This document shows positions 49,601 through 60,938 of a stretch of 64,000 nucleotides of DNA, piece after piece. Position 1 is the stretch's first letter. Each line of letters begins with the position of its first letter. The notes beneath the pieces are model-generated. The model was not told where the DNA came from and searched no databases. It worked only from the letters and a program-made list of their open reading frames with translations. The translations under genes and the position numbers were made by a program. Origin of the DNA: Sclerurus mexicanus (Eukaryota > Chordata > Aves > Passeriformes > Furnariidae); contig VWZF01005257.1 of the NCBI GenBank assembly GCA_013396755.1, positions 306,483 through 370,482 of the forward strand, read 5' to 3'.

Positions 49601-52600
49601 GAGGAAGGTCTCATTTTTGGCAACTATAAAGCTCAATCACATCACTTGACTTCAATTGAGAGACAGTTGTTTTCAAATGAATAGTATTCAGGTGTTAATC
49701 TACAGATACCCGACAGAAATGGAGATCTTGTGCCTCCTGGGTCCCCACAAAGCTACTAGATCCTTTACGGGCCCATACTTTATTAATGCTCTGACACCCA
49801 AAAGAGATTTGGAAAACTTACAGAGCTGGCATATGGACCTCCAGTATTCCCTTCTTTCACTCCAAAGGCCAGAGAAGAATAAGTACTCAACTGTAAATGC
49901 CAAGCAACTGAACTCTCTATGCATTTTTTCTAGATAAGGATCATAACAAGGGCAACTGGCAAGCATCTTGTTAAACCACTTAAGGATTTCAAAATGTACC
50001 ATGTACATATCAAGAGCAGACAGCATCTTTCATGCATTGTTTCTTCTCCTCTGCAGAAGCATACTTCTGTGCATGTCTTAAAAATACATCAAGAATGAAA
50101 ATCCCACAATTCTAACAGTTATTAATTTAACAAAAAAGGACCTAAAAGATAAGCTTTGTCAATCAGTACTATCGGTAAGCTGAACTTTTAATACTAAATT
50201 ATCCAGTTTATTTTAACAACCAACCATTACTATGTTTCATACTGAATTCTCAGGACAGCAATTTTTTTAAGCCATGAAACCCAGGAATTCTTCATAAGAT
50301 TATTTTCAATTAAATATACTTGGCAGCAAATGCAAGAGAAAGAATATTCAAATAAGAATTCACTTACTCCATTAATAAACTATTAATGTAATCATTTCCA
50401 TCCATATGGCCAAACTGGAAATCCCTGTAAGAGAAACAGTGAAAAAAAAGGAATGAAAAATGATGAAAAAGAAAACAGAAAAGTGGATTTCAGCAGAAGT
50501 TTTTCCTTAAATATTTTTTCTATAACTGAAGATGAGAGCATGCATTCAGCAACTCAATACAAAAAAGTGATGATCTAGAAGACAGTCAGCATGACAAAAC
50601 ACACTCAGTTAATTGAATGGCATCATTAAATATCAGTATACCAACATAAAAGCAGGCACTATAACATTTTTTATGTAAGAAAAAAGACTGTTTTCTTAGA
50701 AAGGTTAGTGCAGAAGTTCATTTGAGATAGCAGAGTACCATGCGTGCCCACCTGTGAAAGTGATCCCGATAATCTCTAGCGACTTCCTGAATAATAGATT
50801 TTAGTCTGGAGGTAAAAAAAAAAAACCACAATACTGGTAATGCAGGATATACTCTTTCAAAATACAAACAATAAACATTGAGATCTCCTGCGAAAGTAGC
50901 AAATTGTACCTCATCAGCAATAAGGATTAACAAAAAACACCTGGTACACCGTGCTTGGTTCCTAAAGGTCGAAAATAGCATACAAGGTACTTGAACAGTA
51001 TTTTCTTAGTCTAATTATGTATGCAACCAGAAATAGACAGGGGAAGGTCTTGTTTTTCTCAGTCTTTTCAACAAAATTCAACCCCTTTTTAAATGTCCCA
51101 CAGACAACTAATATATAAGCATCACTAAATTAATTTCTAATGCAAGTGAACTGAAGTACAGTCATTTGTTTAAACTTACTAAGTTCATCTCAAAGTCATC
51201 TGAACCCAAGTATGTTTAAAAGGTGACACAACAGCTTTTAAAAGCTGTGAGATCACCGTTGGCTCTGGTGATCTCATTAACAAATGGCAGAACAGTGATT
51301 CAGAAAATGCCTTCATCTCATTGAACTCACATGTGCTTCAAGTGAGCCATAAATTAAGTAAATTCAGTACACGTAAGTCAGAAATCAGAGAACATTTACA
51401 AGTTAAACCTGTTAATTTAACCTAGTATTTCTTAATAGTTGAGAAACTTCCGAAGCTCCCTTTGTCATACCAACACATTTCTCCCATAGTGTCACCAATA
51501 CTCAGTTCTGTACCTGGTATGTTCCACTGAAGAGTTTTTATCATCAATGACTGCAATAGCCACAAGTTTTCCTAAAATAAGGAATAAAATTCTTGAAACC
51601 ATTTAAAAAGAAACACACATTCTCAGATGGAAAATACGCTAACCTAAGAGAGCAGATATTCTCCAGGGACAGGATTTAGTTTTTAAGTATAAACCAGCCT
51701 CAAAGACAAAGAGACTCTTCAAGATGACCAAATTGTGGTTTTCTAAAAGCTACTGAATATAAATGAAGATGTGGCTTAATGCCACACCAACAGCATTCTA
51801 TGAAAAGCCTATCCATAGAAAGAGGTTAAAAAGAGGAAAACAGGTAAAAATTAATACCTACTCCAGCTGCATATTGGCATATACCTAAATATGAGGCTAT
51901 GGAGACCTTAATGGCAATTATGACTCTGAATCACTGAATCACTATTGCATGGATTTAGTAATGACAACTTATTATACTATTAAAAATTTGGAGTATTATG
52001 GGGAAAAAAAATCTGGAAAATTTACTGTCACATTTCATTACATCAGAAAAACAATTTAGTCCACAGACCTGTGTCAGAGAAGCTTAAAGGACAACACCAA
52101 AATATATAGATTTTACAGATTTACTTTCTGAAGTTTTTCTGATTAAAGGGAAAAAAAACCAAAACCCAACCAACCAACCAAAAAAAACCAAAACCAAAAC
52201 CCAAAGACTCTTATGGTGAACCAGATCAAAGTATGTTTAAAAAGCTGGCCAAAGGTTCTCAAGCACTTTGTGTTAGGAAAGCAGATCTGCTAACAGTGCA
52301 GTCATCAGCTAGATTAACTAAAGCCTACAGAGTGCAGATTTGTTAATTCTCTTCAGATGCCACAATTCACTTGAAGCCCTCCCCACCAAGCCAACCTATT
52401 GCTCTGTCCCTACCTATCACCATGCAACATGGAGCATTCTCCTCAAAAATAGAAAGTCACTTTTGTGCAAGTAATACTGAAGAGTTTTAAGGGCAATACC
52501 TATGATTCATTCCCAGGTGTTGTGAAATAGCAACAGCTTCTCCCTATCCCGCTTCTTCCATACCTCAATTCTCACTTTTTCCCATTTCTTTCCATACCCT

Positions 52601-55600
52601 ATGATTCACTACCTAGTGAATATACTAGGAGTCAACTACCTTTTCGATTTCAAAAGATGATGTAAGTAAATTTCAGGTACATATATTTCTTTAAAGTAAA
52701 TGATGGTTTCTCCACTGTGTTAATAAAGAAAATATTTTTCTTTTTCAAAATTCAAGTAATTGTTAGATAAAACTCTAACAGGAAGAAATATGCTACATAT
52801 AAAAGACTTGTAAGAGCACTTCTGTAATAACTGTTTAAAATGTAACAATATTAGCTTTACATGTAAAAACCTAGATGTTTCATAATCTTTAAAACCTGAA
52901 AAAACTCAATGCCGATTGAATATAAATATTTTGAAAGGGAATATACATGATAAAGCACTCCAGCCTGGAAAAATCAACACTTACAGTATTTTTTTTGATA
53001 CCTCAGAGTATGTATACCTTTAGAGTACACATACAAGTACTTGTACAAGAGCAGTACAAGTTACTTGCCTATTCCAGAAGTCACTTGGTTGCAAAATTTT
53101 GGTTTGGCCTGCAAAAAATTTTACTAGAGAAAAGCTGAAGATTTCTAGGACAAGTCCACTTTGGTACAGGCTCCACTCCCTTCCCTACCGTATCTTTTTT
53201 AAAGATATCTAAATTCCTTAGATGTAAGACATCTGAACTTGTCCATCTGTGATCTAAATCCAGTCATAAAATTCCCTGCAGGTCCCTGAAATTCTCTGAA
53301 ATTAAAAGTCCTACTAATTTTTGTGAATAATACAGTATTAGACATACAAACTGTTATGTTTTGAGGAAAGGACTAGTGTAGGACAAGGCTGTGGATGAAA
53401 CCTGTAGTCACACAATAGGTCTCACCAACACTAACAAAAGACTGGCACTATAAACTCAAACTCAGAGACTGATTAATTTCTGAAATTTAAAAAACACATC
53501 CTTTGAACTCTTTTAATTTTTCTTACTCTTTAGTACATAAGATATCAAAGAGTTTATTGGTAGCAGCACCTCACCTGTATCGCCAAGTTCATACAGTGTA
53601 AAGCCATCTACATTAAGGTAGCCTTGAAACCTTTCTCTATTTATCCAGGATGACAAATCACCATCTTCATACTCTGACAAAAAAAAAAAAAAAAGGAAAA
53701 GAAAAAAGAATGCATTTATTTTATTTTTTCCTAAGGTAGGCCATCAGATTTACTATTTCAGTGCCATAAGATAGTAGCAAGCAATTCCAAGGATAACGCT
53801 TTTCACAGATTTGCATCCACTTCCCCTAATAAGGGGAAGGGGAAAAAATCCCCAAACCAAAACATCAGACAAGGTCAGAGAACTGAACTGGATTTGGCCA
53901 GAACTTTTGAGTGAGCTCAATCATAAAACTTGCACATAATAACCTTATTCAGTCTCTTAAACTGCATCTTCATAATTTGTTAAAGCATTTCTGACACATT
54001 ATGAAAAAGCAAAATTTTTACAAAGTAAATTAAAATCCTGGATTATTACAAGTTTTGCATTTGTTTTAAAAAGTTGTGGAAAAAGAAAGTAGGCCACACA
54101 GCAAAAGGCAATTCAGAAGTGTTTCCCTTACAAGCTTTCCTTCTCCACGATTGCTAAAAAAAAATAGGCAAAAAAATAAAAATCAAGGAGGCTAGGGAGT
54201 GAATTTTTATCTGGAGGCAACAGACTGAAGAGGAAGACAAGTACATCCATTCTACGACGTCAGAAAAAATATCCTTGATGGCCATCTGGAGTATTTTGCT
54301 GTGGTACTACTTATCCTCAGAAATGAAAATAGCAGAATAATCTTCTGAGTGATATGTTTTCAACTTACAGTAAAAACTTGCACTTAAACTAAACCAAAAG
54401 CAGATGTTTTTGTAAATAAGTGGTGTACTTAGAGGGCAGCCCACAATATGTCATGTAAGTATGTGTGTGTGTACATGCATCTAACAGGTTATAATGCACA
54501 GGCCTGACAGTACAATCTGAGTATAATCTAACACTCATATGCAGATATCCATACATGCAGATATCCACTCCACTTTTTATATAAATGGCAAGTGTACTGG
54601 CATTACTTACTGCATACATACACTGTATGCATACATAAATGGCAGTGTCACAAAACACTGTTTCAGGTGGCCATTCTACAGTCTATATGCTGAACAAGCC
54701 AGTTAAAGGAGTCTATCAATTTAAAGCAGTTTATCTACTTAACTGCATATCAACTGCTCCAGTGAAAACAGTCCACACCTCCTTAACCTCTTTTTGTGAA
54801 CAACAGTTTGAGGAAGAGAAAAATAGACTGAATGGTCAACTGTTCTATGCATGCACTGTTTGCTCTGTCAGTTATAGAGGGAGAGGTTATACTGTCTGAT
54901 CCTTTTCTGCTACCAATATCGACGTAACACAAACATGAAAGTCAGACAGACCCAAAACTATCAGTTAAGGCCCTCCAAACTCTACTACTGGGAATAAAGG
55001 CAGAATCAGCTTCCTCTTCCTCCAGAGTTTTTGAAAGAAGCCTTGCTGTACTAAGAAAGTATATAGCCGGTGTTTTGTTGCATAAGAACTAGTTATTTTG
55101 TTTTCTCCTTCCCAAAGGTGCTGCCATTTATCCTAAAACTGGGGAATTTCCCAGAACCCCCACATAACCTTCAAAAAAATCCCAAGTTTTCCAGTTTCTC
55201 CATATATACTTTAAGTATCTTGTCTTAAGGTAATGCCCACTTTTACTTACCATCATAAACAAAGTAAGTTCCATCTTTAAAGACCATAACAGCAGGCAAT
55301 TCAGGCAATGTCACATACTGAAAGAGTTGGTTTTCAATTAATCCATGAAAGATTAAAAGATTTTTAAACAAACAAACAAAAAAAATCCAAAAATATGGAA
55401 ATGCAGTCCATGGGGAAAATCTCTAAGTACATTTAAATATTTTCTCTCTACATTTGCTAGAATAAATTTATCAAGTTCTGCATACCAGAAGTAACACAAC
55501 ATCAATACGGTTTTGAGAGGTAGGTCTCACAAAGCATAAATGAAATATGATTTTTACTAGTATCTCCAGTAGCATGAAGAATATTTTATGGGTTGGACAT

Positions 55601-58600
55601 GAACTTTAGATAGGAGACTGAAACTTGAGGGTTTTATCAATCCTGCTGTTCCTTCTTTGTGCTGTTGTCAGCATACCTGTCATACTGCTATCTTCTAAAG
55701 GGATAGTCAATACCATAGAGTAAAATAGTAACACTAGTAACATGTCCCACTAAATATCAGCTATTTCCTGTGGTTCAGACTGATGAGAATACAAAGAAAC
55801 AGCTTCAGCAGACAAAGTTGTGTATAAACCTAATTTAGGCAAAAAGAACAATGAAAGCCTTCATTACCATGCTAAACATTTAGGATGGTCATACTGAAAA
55901 AAGAGGTGTAGAAACCTTTCCCTCGGAACTTAAAGAATCTTACTCAGTTCATGTTTTCAGTGAACTGTCACAGAAGATATACTGCATCTACTCCTGACTG
56001 TTTCTTACCATTCTAAATTAAAATTCTAATGGAATTTTTGGTTAAAAAGGACTGTATCATGAACGTAGTTTTGAATATGTTGGCTGAATTGTTTAATTTA
56101 CTGATATGTTCGGGAAACGTAAGAACTGCATGATTTCCAAATGACACGCCTTCTATAAACGTTTTACATTATCTATCTTGGAAATAAATGTAAAAGCAGT
56201 AGGTTTATATTGTAACAGCTGATACAAACGAGCAAGAAGATAATTCTAAATGATGCTTTGTTCTCTTCTTTTAAACACAGTTTAACATCTTTAAAGGACA
56301 AATCAGTCAGTGTACAGCTTATGGCTTGCAAGACACCTGAAGCTTGGAACAATATCACCTGAGGTGACAAAACAAAGCCTAAAAGTGAACCGTTATGCAA
56401 AGGCTCATTACAACCACAGCAACCAGTTATTTCGTAACATTTTTGCTTCTCTCCATAGAATATTGCATACCAGTACTACTTCAGCTTAATGACATTGGTG
56501 GGAAATTACCTTCTGTAGGAAAAAAAAAGCTCACTGCTTACATCAGTGTGATCACAGAATCTCAAAGACTTACAGGCTTTTACATATTTTTCACTGCACA
56601 ACTGAACAGTACTTTTCTTGCTCAGCTGGGACTGAAGTGCAAATAGCAATATTCAAATTAAGGTGGCCTTTGATACAAGGCTTCTGGAAATCTAACAATA
56701 CATTCTGTATAATGAGGCCAGTTCTACTTTTGATGTTATGCAGCTGCCTAAAAAAACCCCAGTAAATTATGTCAGTTCTCACCCCACTAATCCCAAACTG
56801 AGTTCAAAGTCACGTTTTATTAGGCATGGAGTAGACTTACATGCCACTTGGAGAAACAATAAATGAAAAAGCCTCTTGATTTTGCTTCAACAGGTAAGCA
56901 ACAATGGTTAGACTAACAAGAGTAGTACCAATTTTTTCCACCCTTGTGACTAACTGTAAATAATTTCCTTGCTACAGACTCCTCCAAAGAGCCACGTGAG
57001 AATTCTGCAGGGCAGTAGACTGGATTGGTTGATCCTCATGCAGACTAATGTTTTGATCACCTGTATTGTATATGATGAAAATAACTTACCTCTTTACTAA
57101 TTTCTCTGATTACTAAGGTACTGGTAGGACTCCATGGTACAGACCCTCAAACTAGTTATAGAAGTGGTTGGTGAAAGGACTGTTGGGAGCAACAAGGGTT
57201 TTGCACTGGCTAAAAATCCAAGTATCTACTTTCTTGAGCAGGCTGTACAGTCCACATTAAGTTCTGCATATCTTCTGATTAATTTTATTAATATGACTGA
57301 ACAAGTAATTTGGCCAAAACAAAGCAATGAGAGACTGAAACTTGGTTTGCATTCTTTCCTCACACAGACTCAAAAATTATGTTTCAGCATAATTACTTTG
57401 AAATCTATCAAAGCCAAATATACTGTAAGAAGCCACCTCTGTGCCATCAAAACATCAAAATTACATATGTGAGAACAACGTTGTTTCTGTGAAAATAATA
57501 GGAATGAAAAGCTTACCTCAGGCACCACATCTTCCGAGGCAGAAAAAAAGTATGTATAAACTATTAGTTCTGAAGCAACTTCAATGTACTTTTCCTGAAA
57601 AATATAAACAGTGTTTTTTAATGTCTGAACTTTTAGCATGGGTCAAACAAAAGCTTTCTGGTATACCTTATCTTGAAAGAGCAATTAGAAAATATGGATA
57701 TGACACAAGATTGTAAAAACACTTTAATAAACGTAAAAAACCACATAAATTTGTTACAAACACACACTTCAGTCTTTTAAAAAGATTATTTTAAATTAAT
57801 CTGTGAGAAGTAATTTTGTTAATCAAGCTTCAAACCTTTAAAGGAGATTCACCACCAACATACACAAAAAGTACACGATGTCTCTTTTGCACATGCTCAA
57901 ACATATGCTGGCTAGGAAGTGGCCTGATAAGAGGTCTGGGAGGGAAAAAAAAATGAGAAAGAAAAACCTCAGTTTCTGCAACCTGAAAAACCCAAATAAA
58001 TAAAAATCCACAAGAAAATGTCATACAGTTGTTTGTGGGTTTTTTGGGTTTTGTTCTTTTTTTAAAATAAATTCCAAAATGCACATTAATTTTTCAGTTT
58101 ATTATTATTTTAATTTCAGCTAAAGGGAAAAAAAGAAAAATCCCCGCCAAAATAACATGTTATGGTTCTCAAATATCACACTTAAACTTGAAATTCATAT
58201 TGCAGTACAAAATGCTGCTACAATGTAAACATGCATGCCATCTACTGGTCACAGAAACACGGATTAAGCTGGACTGCAAGTGACCCTAAAGATCATCTGA
58301 TCCAACCCTCCCACTGTGAGCAGGGACACCTTCCACTAGATCAGGTTCCTCAATGCCCCACCCAGCCTGGCCTTGAACACTTTCAGGGATAGGGAATCCA
58401 CAATTTCTCTGTGCAACCTATTCCAATGTCTCACCACTCTCACAGTAAGGAATTTCTTCCTAATATTTAATCTAAATCTATCTTCTTTCTGCTTAAAATC
58501 ATAGACCTTCATCTTGTCAGTACAGACACTCACAGAAAGTCTCTCTCTGTCCTTCTTACAAGACCTCTTAGTGAAAGGCCACAGTAAGGTTTCAATCATT

Positions 58601-60938
58601 TGAGAGAGAAAATTTTGAATGCATGCACAGCAGTTAAGAAATGTGGTCTTGGAAATAAATAATCTTAAAAAATTCTGACCACTCAATATCCCTAAACTAC
58701 AGGCTTCTGAACAATGACCAATATTACTGTACCTATATCAAGGCTTCTTAATGATTTTTAAGAATGAAGGAAAGAAATGTGACTCTTTCTGTCTCCCCAA
58801 CGATTACCTGTCAATAATGTTTTGAGGTCACAGGCCACTGTGCGGAAGAAAGAAAAAGCCAACCGAAATTGCTATGAACAATCCTGTAAAAGCATTTCCT
58901 CATGTGGAAATAGGCTTATGGCCACAACTTTTCAGATGCACAATTTCTGAGCATGAAACATCTTCTGCCTTAGTAATGATGTCAATCTATCAGCCAACTA
59001 TCAGTTTATATTGGCATTCTTGTTTCTGACTTCCCTGTGCTTCATTTATTCATAGTTTCCACTACTTAGTTCTTGCAACTGTACAAAAGGGAGTGTGACG
59101 AGCCAGTATCTATGTACTCTCTCCATGCCACTCACCACCAGTCTCACACGTAGTCACGTGTATAGTGCATATAGTTTGTAACTTCATGTTATTCTTTTTC
59201 AAACAGTTTTAATGCTACATAAGTCACCAGAACCAGTTTCACAGAAGAGTATACTTACCCTGCCACTCTATTAGCAAATTCAACTATATCATCTTTGGTT
59301 CTAGGTCCCCTATAGTTGTATGCCAAGTCACCTTTTAAGCTAGATAAGTAAGAGAGACAAAAAGAAGAACATACAAATGTAGCTTAGATCAATTCTATGT
59401 AGAATTACTCTTTTGGGTCATGTTTATTACAGTCACCTTTTAGCAAGCAATAAGTAAAAGAAGTGGTCAACAAAATATAAAACTTAATGCAATAGAATGC
59501 AATTATGCAGTAAAACTATATTTACACAGTATCTGATTTATTGACTTTTTAAAATAATTAGCATTCTTTTACAATTACTTTTTTTTCTAGTGCACAGCAG
59601 TCATTTAAGCACATTTAAGTCATGTAAGCACATATTATTTAGAACATTTGCTTATGACCATACAAAAAGACCCCACCCCACACCCGAACCAAACTCCAAA
59701 CATTCAACGTTTATCCTACTGAGGAATAAGTCCTTATAAGAAACAACCTGACAAACTTCTTTAATATTTTCTTTTATAATTGAAAGGTATCAAATAATCT
59801 GCCAAACCTTCCAAATGTATGTATTAAATTAAGCTTCCCTAAAATGTTTGTCAGCTTGCAGTACTCTGCTGACAGGGGATGTAGCATACTTGCATTATAA
59901 GAATACTCCAGTATCTTTTACTAATTCTAACAGGCCTTCTTTGAGTCCATACAAGTTTAGGAAACCAACAGGAAAAAAGTAATGATGAACTCAATTCTCA
60001 CTACATGCCAATAAATTTCTTTGTCCTTAAAGATCAATAAGCTAACACCTCTACTGTCTTTTTGAGAAAATTAACTCGATAAGATTTATTATTACATATT
60101 ATGAGTACTGCCTGCTTAAACAATAACCTGCTGAAACCCCCAGTAGGTTCATAGTAAAAAGTACTCAAAATTACTGAGTCTTTATTTAATATGGCCTAGA
60201 CTACAAATTACATGTGTTATAAACAAGAACATAGAATATAATTATGGATTGATATTTTTCTATAATTTTTGTCCTCCACTGACTTTTTTAAATTAAATGA
60301 AGGAAAAAACCCTACATATACTTCTCTTTTTAAACAACTGCTCTCACTCTTTGCCCTATACAGTAACCATACTGTCATTTGCATAAATTTTTCAGGTACA
60401 CTGGAGAGAAGAGAGAGATAATTGAAAATAACAAAATGCAATCAGCAGCTTATAAAAAGTTACCAGGAAGACTCAGGTATGCACTTGCTCCCTGAATCAC
60501 TAAAGGTGTTAAATCAAATGGAGTATGAAATTCCTTTTAATAATAATTATGTGTATATATATATTTGAAAAACATATTTATATACACACACATCTACAAA
60601 ATTGCAAAAACAGCAGTTAAATTAATTCCAAATTTGTTAATCTGTCTATTAAGAATTCTTTTTCTAAATAAGATGCTGGATATGACTGAATTTCACAGAG
60701 AAACAGTCCAGTAGAAATCAAAGACAATGCCACCATGAGATGATAAAGTGTTTTGGGGGGGGTTTTTTGGGTTTGGGTTTTAGGTCTTTTTTGTGATTGT
60801 TTTTTTTTTTAGATTTTTAAATGGACAGCACTATTTTTTTCTTTACTTTTATGAAATCAGTGTTAGGAATTCAATAGGAAGCATCAACTTACAGTTTAAT
60901 TGTTGGATAGCCTCGCACCCCAAATTCAGATGCAATAC
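43338..60938 (-). CDS. TMX3: TMX3, thioredoxin-related transmembrane protein 3 (3' 12 coding exons; 5' end outside window)
   Basis: TMX3 is a membrane-anchored protein-disulfide isomerase of the ER. It has one N-terminal redox-active thioredoxin domain (CGHC), two inactive thioredoxin-like domains, one transmembrane helix and a cytosolic tail. The window holds the last 367 residues in 12 exons: 60893-60938, 59259-59339, 57836-57935, 57517-57594, 55251-55317, 53575-53673, 51514-51571, 50752-50805, 50368-50424, 47018-47147, 44775-44843 and 43338-43604. Phases agree across all of them. Motifs such as SEFGVRGYPTIK, NYRGPRTKDDI, SELIVYTYFFSAS, FQFGHMDGNDYIN and CFLFGLPLGVISIMCYGI match human TMX3 as I remember it. 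The stop follows KKKD, a di-lysine ER-retrieval signal. The exons with the CGHC site are beyond base 64,000. Confidence 0.96.
44775..44843 (-). CDS. TMX3: TMX3 exon 15 equivalent
   Basis: AQGGDGLLQRIKRIIYDAKS then TIV, the juxtamembrane luminal segment. 23 whole codons, phase 0. Confidence 0.94.
47018..47147 (-). CDS. TMX3: TMX3 exon 14 equivalent
   Basis: DDLTIPTIVVLNTSNQQYFL then a DMVQFINNILDGTAE segment: third thioredoxin-like domain, with a cis-Pro-like IPT. Donor GTAAGT. Confidence 0.95.
50368..50424 (-). CDS. TMX3: TMX3 exon 13 equivalent
   Basis: DFQFGHMDGNDYINSLLM, ending with a split Asp codon. Acceptor TTACAG, donor GTAAGT. Confidence 0.95.
50752..50805 (-). CDS. TMX3: TMX3 exon 12 equivalent
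   Basis: (R)LKSIIQEVARDYRDHFH(R). 54 nt with split Arg codons at both ends. Donor GTGGGC. Confidence 0.95.
51231..51276. repeat. two adjoining perfect inverted repeats, TMX3 intron 11
   Basis: acagcttttaaaagctgt (18-nt palindrome, 51231-51248) abuts a hairpin with 10-bp arms tgagatcacc/ggtgatctca (51248-51257 and 51267-51276) and a 9-nt loop. Confidence 0.85.
51514..51571 (-). CDS. TMX3: TMX3 exon 11 equivalent
   Basis: (G)KLVAIAVIDDKNSSVEHT(R). Acceptor TTTTAG, donor GTACAG. Confidence 0.94.
52148..52205. repeat. A/C-rich low-complexity tract, TMX3 intron 10
   Basis: CCAA and CCAAAA units; same compositional class as the tracts at 15340 and 22485. Confidence 0.8.
53575..53673 (-). CDS. 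TMX3: TMX3 exon 10 equivalent
   Basis: EYEDGDLSSWINRERFQGYL then NVDGFTLYELGDT: junction of the second and third thioredoxin-like domains. Acceptor TTGTCAG, after an A17-like run on the plus strand that gives the gene-strand polypyrimidine tract. Confidence 0.95.
55251..55317 (-). CDS. TMX3: TMX3 exon 9 equivalent
   Basis: YVTLPELPAVMVFKDGTYFV then YD. The LPA segment is the cis-proline position of the second thioredoxin-like fold. Donor GTAAGT. Confidence 0.95.
57517..57594 (-). CDS. TMX3: TMX3 exon 8 equivalent
   Basis: EKYIEVASELIVYTYFFSAS then EDVVPE. 78 nt, phase 0 at both ends. Confidence 0.95.
57836..57935 (-). CDS. TMX3: TMX3 exon 7 equivalent
   Basis: LIRPLPSQHMFEHVQKRHRV then LFVYVGGESPLK: start of the second, inactive thioredoxin-like domain. 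The donor is GTTTGA, a GT but weak beyond it. Confidence 0.93.
58262..58605 (-). mobile_element. CR1-type LINE 3' fragment, TMX3 intron 6
   Basis: On the minus strand it still encodes text like FRLNIRKKFLTVRVVRHWNR and VFKARLGGALRNLI, the C-terminus of the CR1 polyprotein, followed by a decayed 3' tail. Same orientation as TMX3. Confidence 0.88.
59259..59339 (-). CDS. TMX3: TMX3 exon 6 equivalent
   Basis: LKGDLAYNYRGPRTKDDIVE then FANRVAG: end of the catalytic thioredoxin domain. Acceptor ATCTAG, donor GTAAGT. Confidence 0.95.
60893..60938 (-). CDS. TMX3: TMX3 exon (human exon 5 equivalent)
   Basis: Encodes (S)IASEFGVRGYPTIK(L), with the cis-proline region (YPT) of the catalytic thioredoxin fold. 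Acceptor TTTCAG, donor GTAAGT. Confidence 0.93.

Larger units (their letters stand above)
43605..50367 (-). other. TMX3: TMX3 introns between exons 13 and 16
   Basis: Three introns (50367-47148, 47017-44844, 44774-43605), interrupted by exons 14 and 15. AT-rich, with short homopolymer and TA-rich tracts near 44580-44700. No transposon, RNA gene or second gene seen. Confidence 0.7.

Noticed and set aside
58336..58686. 116-codon minus-strand open frame in a TMX3 intron
   Set aside because: It is the decayed C-terminus of a CR1 LINE protein, not a host gene.
60750..60800. GGGTTT-like text suggesting a telomeric repeat
   Set aside because: Irregular spacing within a T/G-rich low-complexity tract; not TTAGGG arrays.
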